DNA from: Chrysomallon squamiferum
Lineage: Eukaryota; Mollusca; Gastropoda; Neomphalida; Peltospiridae
Assembly (NCBI GenBank): GCA_012295275.1
Contig: CM022669.1
Location: forward strand, 7,146,989-7,210,988
DNA: 64,000 nt
Direction of reading: 5' to 3'
Shown here: one piece after another, positions 28,229 through 39,804 of the stretch
Layout of the letters: every line of letters starts with the position of its first letter
How positions within the stretch are numbered: the stretch's first letter is position 1
Made by a program: the position numbers and the translations under genes
Notes under the pieces: model-generated
The model's database searches: none
Told to the model about the DNA's origin: nothing
What the model saw: the letters and a program-made list of their open reading frames with translations, nothing else

Positions 28229-31200
28229 GTCTTGTGTATATTTTGGAGTGGTAAAAATTGTAATAATTCATTGTTAAAAAGTAAATTATTAGTTAATTTA
28301 TCATTTCACTATTTTTCTTTCTTTTCTATTGTGTGCTCAAGTTGCAAAGATCATATGTACATAAGAAGCTGGATATATTTAATAACAAATTTATATAACA
28401 ATAAAGTAACAAGACAAACTGTTGCTTGACTATCAACAGTATTTATATTAGCAACTGATTTATATAAAATAAGAAATGAAAACATGGTTTTGGTGTCAAT
28501 GGAGAGCTAAGACAAGTGAAAATAAAGATGTACAGCTATCAAAAAATATATCATTTATAAAGTAATTCTTTGCATTTCATACACTGAACTCATGTTAGTT
28601 TGAGTTGTAAATATGTTATTATATCAAATCATAAACTTTCAACAAATAAAAAAGCAAAAACAAACTAAAAAACAACTTTGATGCACTTTTAGAACTACAC
28701 TCATTATTAGAAATAATAAACAAATAATAAACATCTGAAGTAAGAACAAAATAGACAAACCTTTGTTTTTTATTGCTACTGCTGGTGAAAGTTGATGCAT
28801 CACATAGTTTTAACTTAGAATCACTGCTTGAATACTGACCAAGAAATGATAATTATTCAAAAAATTAATAACATACTAGAATAGTGAAAAAACATTTGGA
28901 AATTAAACAATAATTAATACACTTGTGTTCAGGTTACAAGTACTTTGAACAATGTTCAAATTACTTGTTTGTCAAAAATACTCCTATAAATAATTGCATC
29001 AAATGCATTAACTATTAACAAGTTCATGTTACTAGCAATTAAATAAAATCAAAGTGTCTGTTTACTTTATTATACAAAACGAAGTTCACTAGATAAACGG
29101 TTAGCAGATGTTGCTGCCATTGCTGACAAATGGCAGGTGAACTGGTCTTAAGCTGTAAGGTATGGCATATAGTGAGACCTCTGCTTAGACTATTCAATTA
29201 GTAAGAAAACTGGAAACTAGTACTGACTGATAATAAAGTAAATTACTCCAAAACCAAAATAGCTATCAATACTTTAGTCACCTTTTTTCTACTTCCTTGT
29301 ATAAAATTATTACTATAAAACAGAAATCTATACATCACTGCATTCTAAAAGCTTGTTATTACCATTAGAAAAGGTTGCAACTGCTGTATAATTACTTCCA
29401 ATTATACAAAACATGCTTATGAATTTTGTTTACAATACTGTATTAATAGCTGTATTAATTTATGTGTAAAATACAAAAAATTTCAAAAATAAATAATTAC
29501 CTTGGTTACCGTATCTGACTGTTTAATTACACGTCTTAACTTCTGGTAAATGCGGTTGTAAACAGAGCTGTTCTGAGAACAAATATCTTTGGTTTTAGGA
29601 GCTAGATTAAGAGCTTGTTTGTAATAACCTTCTGCTTTTTTAAAATCCTTCTGCTTTTCTGCCACAGAGCCAAGATTTTCTAGAGCTTGAACCTCTGAGT
29701 TAAGATCACCTAAAATTTAAAGAGACTAAGATGCAGTTTAAATACTAATTGCATATGAACAAAAAAAAAAACACATATATGATATAAACAAGAATCCTAG
29801 AAATCATTAGACTTATGTCTGTACTCTTCTCTAAGATGCAGTTTAAATACTAATTGCATATGAACAAAAAAAAAAACACATATATGATATAAACAAGAAT
29901 CCTAGAAATCATTAGACTTATGTCTGTACTCTTCTCTAAGATGCAGTTTAAATACTAATTGCATATGAACAAAAAAAACACACATATATGATATAAACAA
30001 GAATCCTAGAAATCATTAGACTTATGTCTGTACTCTTCTCTAAGATGCAGTTTAAATACTAATTGCATATGAAAAAAAAACACACATATATGATATAAAC
30101 AAGAATCCTAGAAATCATTAGACTTATGTCTGTACTCTTCTCTAAGATGCAGTTAAATACTAATTGCATATGAACAAAAAAAACACACATATATGATATA
30201 AACAAGAATCCTAGAAATCATTAGACTTATGTCTGTACTCTTCTCTAAGATGCAGTTTAAATACTAATTGCATATGAACAAAAAAAACCACACACATATA
30301 TGATATAAACAAGAATCCTAGAAATCATTAGACTTATGTCTGTACTCTTCTCTAAGATGCAGTTTAAATACTAATTGCATATGAAAAAAAAACACACATA
30401 TATGATATAAACAAGAATCCTAGAAATCATTAGACTTATGTCTGTACTCTTCTCTAAGATGCAGTTTAAATACTAATTGCATATGAACAAAAAAAACACA
30501 CATATATGATATAAACAAGAATCCTAGAAATCATTAGACTTATGTCTGTACTCTTCTCTAAGATGCAGTTTAAATACTAATTGCATATGAACAAAAAAAA
30601 CACACATATATGATATAAACAAGAATCCTAGAAATCATTAGACTTATGTCTGTACTCTTCTCTAAGATGCAGTTTAAATACTAATTGCATATGAACAAAA
30701 AAAACACACATATATGATATAAACAAGAATCCTAGAAATCATTAGACTTATGTCTGTACTCTTCTCTAAGATGCAGTTTAAATACTAATTGCATATGAAC
30801 AAAAAAAACACACATATATGATATAAACAAGAATCCTAGAAATCATTAGACTTACGTCTGTCCTCTTCTCGAAGAATCTGTTCATATTCCTTGATATGTT
30901 TAGCATCTTCATCGAAATCTGGCTGCAGCAGCTGCCTGTTAATTCGTTGTGATCTGACATGATTTCCTTCAGGGTCTTGTGTTTGTCTGCTACTAACCCT
31001 GACATCAATTAAAAAAAGGCTTATTTTTTCACATCTGTCATGGAATAATAATAAAAAAACCCAAAAAACACCGCACCAACAAATTATAAGAAAGAAAAAA
31101 TAAATAAATGATTTAAAAAAAGAAAAAGAAAAAGAAAATCACCTCCCTCCCCAAGAAACGTCTGTCAAGTTTTATTTGGATTATACAAATAATATTTCTT

Positions 31201-31909
31201 AATGTTCCTTTGTTTTTCAAAGATCACTTGTTGATAAATGAAGAAAAGAAGACTGATGATGAAATTCGGGATAAATCAAATTTTAGTTTTAATTTATTTG
31301 ATAAAACAAACAGTTTGCTATGTTTGAAATTTTGAACAAGTGTTTTTATTCTGCATATACTCACCTTTTTGTCAGACATTTCCCTCTAGTTCTGGATGCA
31401 GGCTCTTTTACCCTTGGGTAAAAATATACATTTTATTCAACATATTTATATATTTTTATATATATAAACAATATATATATATATATGTAAGTAATTTGAC
31501 ACACTGAAAATATATCATTTATAAAGCAATTCTTTGCATTTCATACACTGAACTCATGTTAGTTTCAGATGTAAATACATTATTATATCAAAGCATAAAC
31601 CATCAACAAATAGAAAAGCAAAAACAAAAAACAACTTTGATGCACTTTTAGAACTACACACATTATTACAAATAATAAACCTCTGAGGGGTGTCAAGTTT
31701 GGTTATTTGATGTTTCCTTGTGTCAAGTTCTAAACCTCTGTAGATTTTCCAGCTGTGTCTTAAAGACCCAGACTTTAAGATTTTGCACTGTTTTCTGAAA
31801 CAAGAGACTGAGAGGGTAGCACTTAACTTAAACCATTGTTTCAGTATTTTAAAGGCTATTACATGAGTTTTTAAATTATGATGATAACATGAGAAAAGAC
31901 CCTGTTTTG

Positions 31910-31940
<31 letters not shown>

Positions 31941-34900
31941 AACAGGAAAACAGATCTCAAAACGTTTGATAAAATAATGCTGGTTGGAATGGGATTTAGC
32001 CCACATCAGTGTTAAACATTACAATAGTGGACCCAAAACTTATTCCTCAAAATGTCAATTTAAAAATCAAGAAGACAGAATAAATGTTTTAATCTAGCAT
32101 TATTCAAAGTTAAAATGTCCAAAAAGGAGCAAACATTTGTAACTGTTTCTTAATTGTATAGCAAACAATCATTCATTACAAAAAATGTTACATATGATGA
32201 TGTTTCACCATGCTTTCAAAAACAATTTTCTCAAACCACCAAGATGCACAGATGAAAATGCCATTTCACCAAATTGCCTGAATTGTTTTTTTGTTTTGCC
32301 TAAGATCAAAGCATGAGCTACATACTAACTTAAACAATAACAGCACATTTACTTATTAGCACTGACTTCCAGCAACTGTCACAGAACTACCAGACAAAAA
32401 AGTCCATTTCATATATTGAAGTAATAGATAAAAACAAAAAAACAAAATAGACCAACTGTTGCTTGACTATTAACAATATTTATATTAGCAACTGATCCAT
32501 ATAAAATGAGAAACCAAAACATGGTTTTGTTTTGAATGGAGAGTTAAGACAGGAAAAAACGAAGATGTACAACTATTAACAAAATATATCATTTAGAAAG
32601 TAATTCTTAATGTCTCAGCACTTACACCGACAGTTTTTCTGTTTCACTTATGGAATACTCTTTTAATTGTAAAGACAGAACAAACCCCCAGCCCCAGAAA
32701 ACAAAAGAGAATTATATATCTATATTGCTATCTATCTAACAGTCTGTCTGTCTCTATACATCTATCTGTCTATACATACATGGATGATGTTTCTTTACAA
32801 ACAGATTTATAAAAGAAGAATAACTTACTGTGTCTTTTCTCTATGACTTGTGGGAGGTTTCTCAGTACTGTAAGCACATAGAAAATAACATATAATTATA
32901 TGCATTCTTGAAATGTTTCATATCACACCTATTGTACATATGTTTTTGTGCATATGTTCCTTTACATAGAACTGTACATAAGAACAGGAGTTATCCATTT
33001 TGATTTGTTAAATACACTGTGTTTGTGTGTGTGTGTGAGTGTATGTGTGTGTGTGTTTTCTTCTGTATATGTTGTTCCTTTACTGGACTAAAAAAGAAAA
33101 ATTTTAAGATTTTAATTTTTAACAAGTAAATCATAATTTTAATTTATCTTTTAACCCTTGTTTTTTTTCTTTCTTTTCTTGTTGTGAGCTCAAGTCACAA
33201 AGATAATGTACAAGACAAGTTGGATATATTTTAGTAACAAAATTTATTAAAGAAATGTATTAAAAAATAAAATAAAATAAGAAACCGTTTCTTGACTATC
33301 AACAATATTTATATTAGCAACTGATTTATATAAAATAAAAAACCAAACATTGTGGGTCTTTTTAATGGAGAAACAAGACAGCTGAAAACAAAGATGTACA
33401 ACTATTAACAAAATATATCATTTACAAAGTAATTCTTTACATTTAAACTGAACTTATTAGTTTCAGATGTAAATATGTCATTATAAAATACTGCAAAATG
33501 AACACCTTCAATTATTAGAGAATTTAAAAAATAAAATACATCAAAGAAAAATAAAAACCAAAAATTTCTCATTTAGAAAGTAATTCTTTACATTTCACAC
33601 ATTCAACTAATGTTAGTTTAAGATATAAACTTTATTATAAAATACTGTAAGATGAACTCCTCTGATTACTAGAAAAAAACCACACACACACTTCATTCAA
33701 CATATTTCTTGTATATAGAAGTAATTTTTGATGTTTGTGTGTGTGTGTGTGTCACTCTCTCTCTCTGTCTATCTGTACATATATATATATATGGATGTTG
33801 TCTTCTGTATGTGTTCTTTCTTTACTTACTCTGTCTGTTCTTCTGCATCACTTGCAGAAGCTTCTTCAGTACTGTAAGCACACACAAAATAAAATATAAT
33901 TATATGCATTTATGAAATGTTTCATATTACACCTTATTCCTTTACATAGAACTGGAGATAAGAACAAGAGTTACCCACCTTGATTCTTTATGTACAATGT
34001 GTGTGTTCATGTGTGTGTGTGTGTGTGTGTGTGTTGTCTTTGGTATATTTTGTTCCTTTACTGGAGTGAAAAAAATTATAATAATTTACTGTTAAGAAGT
34101 AAATCATGATTTTAATTTATCTTTTCACTCATTTTTTCTTTCTTTTTTGTTGTGTGCTCAAGTTGCAAAGATCATAATTTACAAGACAAGTTGGATATAT
34201 TTTAATAACAAAGTTGTAAAACAATAAAGTAACAAGACAAACTGTTGCTTGATATTAACAATATTTATATTTGCAATTGATTCATATAAAATGAGAAACC
34301 AAAACATGGTTTTGGTTTGATTGGAGAGTCAACATAGGTGAAAATGAAGATGTTCAACTATTAACAAAATATATCATTTACAAAGTAATTCTTTACATTT
34401 AAACACTGAACTTATTAGTTTCAGATGTAAATATGTCATTATAAAATACTGCAAAATGAACACCTTCAATTATTAGAGAATTTAAAAAATAAAATACATC
34501 AAAGAAAAATAAAAACCAAAAATTTCTCATTTAGAAAGTAATTCTTTACATTTCACACATTCAACTAATGTTAGTTTAAGATATAAACTTTATTATAAAA
34601 TACTGTAAGATGAACTCCTCTGATTACTAAAAAAAAAACACACACACACTTCATTCAACATATTTCTTGTATATAGAAGTAATTTTTGATGTTTGTGTGT
34701 GTGTGTGTGTCACTCTCTCTCTCTGTCTATCTGTACATATATATATATATGGATGTTGTCTTCTGTATGTGTTCTTTCTTTACTTACTCTGTCTGTTCTT
34801 CTGCATCACTTGCAGAAGCTTCTTCAGTACTGTAAGCACACACAAAATAAAATATAATTATATGCATTTATGAAATGTTTCATATTACACCTTATTCCTT

Positions 34901-36966
34901 TACATAGAACTGGAGATAAGAACAAGAGTTACCCACCTTGATTCTTTATGTACAATGTGTGTGTTCATGTGTGTGTGTGTGTGTGTGTGTTGTCTTTGGT
35001 ATATTTTGTTCCTTTACTGGAGTGAAAAAAATTATAATAATTTACTGTTAAGAAGTAAATCATGATTTTAATTTATCTTTTCACTCATTTTTTCTTTCTT
35101 TTTTGTTGTGTGCTCAAGTTGCAAAGATCATAATTTACAAGACAAGTTGGATATATTTTAATAACAAAGTTGTAAAACAATAAAGTAACAAGACAAACTG
35201 TTGCTTGATATTAACAATATTTATATTTGCAATTGATTCATATAAAATGAGAAACCAAAACATGGTTTTGGTTTGATTGGAGAGTCAACATAGGTGAAAA
35301 TGAAGATGTTCAACTATTAACAAAATATATCATTTACAAAGTAATTCTTTACATTTAAACACTGAACTTATTAGTTTCAGATGTAAATATGTCATTATAA
35401 AATACTGCAAAATGAACACCTTCAATTATTAGAGAATTTAAAAAATAAAATACATCAAAGAAAAATAAAAACCAAAAATTTCTCATTTAGAAAGTAATTC
35501 TTTACATTTCACACATTCAACTAATGTTAGTTTAAGATATAAACTTTATTATAAAATACTGTAAGATGAACTCCTCTGATTACTAAAAAAAAAAAACACA
35601 CACACACTTCATTCAACATATTTCTTGTATATAGAAGTAATTTTTGATGTTTGTGTGTGTGTGTGTGTCACTCTCTCTCTCTGTCTATCTGTACATATAT
35701 ATATATATATGGATGTTGTCTTCTGTATGTGTTCTTTCTTTACTTACTCTGTCTGTTCTTCTGCATCACTTGCATAAGCTTCTTCAGTACTGTAAGCACA
35801 CACAAAATAAAATATAATTATATGCATTTATGAAATGTTTCATATTACACCTTATTCCTTTACATAGAACTGGAGATAAGAACAAGAGTTACCCACCTTG
35901 ATTCTTTATGTACAATGTGTGTGTTCATGTGTGTGTGTGTGTGTGTGTTGTCTTTGGTATATTTTGTTCCTTTACTGGAGTGAAAAAAATTATAATAATT
36001 TACTGTTAAGAAGTAAATCATGATTTTAATTTATCTTTTCACTCATTTTTTCTTTCTTTTTTGTTGTGTGCTCAAGTTGCAAAGATCATAATTTACAAGA
36101 CAAGTTGGATATATTTTAATAACAAAGTTGTAAAACAATAAAGTAACAAGACAAACTGTTGCTTGATATTAACAATATTTATATTTGCAACTGATTCATA
36201 TAAAATGAGAAACCAAAACATGGTTTTGGTTTGATTGGAGAGTCAACATAGGTGAAAATGAAGATGTACAACCATTAAAAAAAATATACCATTTACAAAG
36301 TAACTCTTTATATTTACACACTGAACTTATATTAGTTTCAGATGTAAATATGTTAGTATAAAAATACTGCAAAATGAACACCTTCAGTTATTAGAGAATA
36401 TAAAAAATAAATAAAATACACCAAAGAAAAATAAAAACAAAAAAATCTCATTTAGATAGTAATTCTCTGCATTTCACACATTCAACTAATGTTAGTTTAA
36501 GATATAAATATGTTATTATAAAATACTGTAAGATGAACTCCTCTGATTACTAAAAAAAACACACACTTCATTCAACGTATTTCTTGTTGATGTTCTCTCA
36601 TTTTTTAAAATACTTCTAATGTATATAGAAGTAATTTTTGATGTGTGTGTGTGTGTGTGTGCATGCACATGTGTGTCTCTCTCTCTGTCTATCTGTAAGT
36701 ATATATATATATATATATATATATACATAGAGATATGGATGTTGTCTTGTGTATGTGTTCTTTCTTTACTTACTCTGTCTGTTCTTCTGCATCACTTGCA
36801 TAAGCTTCTTCAGTACTGTAAGCACACATAAAATAAAATATAATTATATGCATTTATGAAATGTTTCATATTACACCTTGTTCCTTTACATAGAACTGGA
36901 GATAAGAACAAGAGTTACCCACCTTGATTCTTTATGTACAATGTATATGCATGTGTTTGAGTGTCT

Positions 36967-37011
<45 letters not shown>

Positions 37012-38641
37012 GTCTTGTGTATATTTTGGAGTGGTAAAAATTGTAATAATTCATTGTTAAAAAGTAAATTATTAGTTAATTTATCATTTCACTATTTTTC
37101 TTTCTTTTCTATTGTGTGCTCAAGTTGCAAAGATCATATGTACATAAGAAGCTGGATATATTTAATAACAAATTTATATAACAATAAAGTAACAAGACAA
37201 ACTGTTGCTTGACTATCAACAGTATTTATATTAGCAACTGATTTATATAAAATAAGAAATGAAAACATGGTTTTGGTGTCAATGGAGAGCTAAGACAAGT
37301 GAAAATAAAGATGTACAGCTATCAAAAAATATATCATTTATAAAGTAATTCTTTGCATTTCATACACTGAACTCATGTTAGTTTGAGTTGTAAATATGTT
37401 ATTATATCAAATCATAAACTTTCAACAAATAAAAAAGCAAAAACAAACTAAAAAACAACTTTGATGCACTTTTAGAACTACACTCATTATTAGAAATAAT
37501 AAACAAATAATAAACATCTGAAGTAAGAACAAAATAGACAAACCTTTGTTTTTTATTGCTACTGCTGGTGAAAGTTGATGCATCACATAGTTTTAACTTA
37601 GAATCACTGCTTGAATTCTGACCAAGAAATGATAATTATTCAAAAAATTAATAACATACTAGAATAGTGAAAAAACATTTGGAAATTAAACAATAATTAA
37701 TACACTTGTGTTCAGGTTACAAGTACTTTGAACAATGTTCAAATTACTTGTTTGTCAAAAATACTCCTATAAATAATTGCATCAAATGCATTAACTATTA
37801 ACAAGTTCATGTTACTAGCAATTAAATAAAATCAAAGTGTCTGTTTACTTTATTATACAAAACGAAGTTCACTAGATAAACGGTTAGCAGATGTTGCTGC
37901 CATTGCTGACAAATGGCAGGTGAACTGGTCTTAAGCTGTAAGGTATGGCATGTAGTGAGACCTCTGCTTAGACTATTCAATTAGTAAGAAAACTGGAAAC
38001 TAGTACTGACTGATAATAAAGTAAATTACTCCAAAACCAAAATAGCTATCAATACTTTAGTCACCTTTTTTCTACTTCCTTGTATAAAATTATTACTATA
38101 AAACAGAAATCTATACATCACTGCATTCTAAAAGCTTGTTATTACCATTAGAAAAGGTTGCAACTGCTGTATAATTACTTCCAATTATACAAAACATGCT
38201 TATGAATTTTGTTTACAATACTGTATTAATAGCTGTATTAATTTATGTGTAAAATACAAAAAATTTCTAAAATAAATAATTACCTTGGTGACCGTATCTG
38301 ACTGTTTAATTACACGTATTAACTTCTGGTAAATGCGTTCGTAAACAGAGCTGTACTGAGAACAAATATCTTTGGTTTTAGGAGCTAGATTAAGAGCTTG
38401 TTTGTAATAATCTTCTGCTTTTTTAAAATCCTTCTGCTTTTCTTCCACAGAGCCAAGATTTTCTAGAGCTTGAACCGTTGAGTTAAGATCACCTAAAATT
38501 TAAAGAGATTAAAAACAATCAGAATTAATTTATTATTAAATAAAAATTATATTTTAGTTTAAACAAAACTGAAAACAAGTGTTTTAAACCTAACAGTTAA
38601 ATATAAAATGGCAAAAACAGTCATTGTTGGAATGGGTTTTA

Positions 38642-38683
<42 letters not shown>

Positions 38684-39766
38684 TATTACAAAACAAATAA
38701 TAAATAGACATCCATGCAAAAAGGTCATTAACTGTTATTCATCATTTTAGCACTAGTAGTTTAGTTTGTAAATCTGTAGTATTCAAATAGTTAGTATTAT
38801 AAAACCAACACACACACACACAAACACACACACACAAATGCACTATATTAAATGAACTTATACTTTAATTAAATGACATACGACTGTTCCTGGCTGCCCA
38901 AAGAGCATGTAAAAAAGCTTCTTTAGCATTTTCTATCTGTCCCAGCTGACTGTGTGCATAGCCCTGATTAAGAAAGCAATGACCTTGATTCTCCATATTT
39001 TTTAATTTTGCTAAAAATAAAAAGAACCATACAAACATTGAAATATAAATAAATAAATAGTGTGTAATAAATGAAAAACATTCAGTAGTATAAAATTCAT
39101 CACCTACCTTCTGTAAATAAATGATACATATTCTGTGGTTTTCACATATATGTTACTCAGATTCAGTATTATTCACGTTTCCAGCTGCAGTTTTATTATA
39201 CAGTAGACCTTCAATTAATGGACTAATAGTAGTGTTTGTTATTTCTGAAGTTTGTTAAATCACAAATGTTTTAAAATGATAAGACTGCAAAATTGTAACT
39301 CTTTAATCACTTTATTCTAACAATGTGAAAAAATGGTCAGGCTGAGCATGATATGATATATGATAACATATTGAGAAATGCATGGGTGCATCATATCGGT
39401 TATTGATGGCACTGAGTCTTCCAGAGGAATACAAGAGGGTTTACATAAACTAAGTAACTTGCATTCAAAATTCTTTATAAAAATTATTCTTGATGTTTTG
39501 CATTTATCAAAATGTTTATCATCTGACATGTGTTGTGCAGTACATACCAAATATTTCAGCAGCACATCTCTCAAGTTCAATAGCTTCATCACATTTGTTC
39601 AGGTAACATTTGACAACTCCACTGTTTTGATAAAGTGCTGCTCTAACCTTAGATGGGTCTTGGGAAATCACCTCTAAACCTCGGGTAAAACAGTCATCTG
39701 CTTTGTCCACATCATTTCTTCGTACATAAAACAGACCCAGGCTGTTGTACATATTAGCTGTTTGTT

Positions 39767-39804
<38 letters not shown>

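Larger units (their letters stand above)
22905..38510. repeat. 7.9-kb internal tandem duplication of the TTC24-like tail
   Basis: About 22905-29718 repeats as about 30778-38510 in direct orientation. The initial offset is 7,873 bp, shifting by small indels in (AT)n tracts and by extra micro-exon units in the second half. It carries TPR exon 4, exon 5, the micro-exons, and the 39-, 114-, 48- and 143-bp exons. Identity is high even in introns, so either the event is recent or the copies are being homogenised. Confidence 0.9.

Noticed and set aside
31554-32006. A 150-codon minus-strand frame
   Set aside because: Only its middle part (31681-31794) is a supported exon. The rest runs through an (AT)n tract and intron sequence, and no such frame survives in segment 1.
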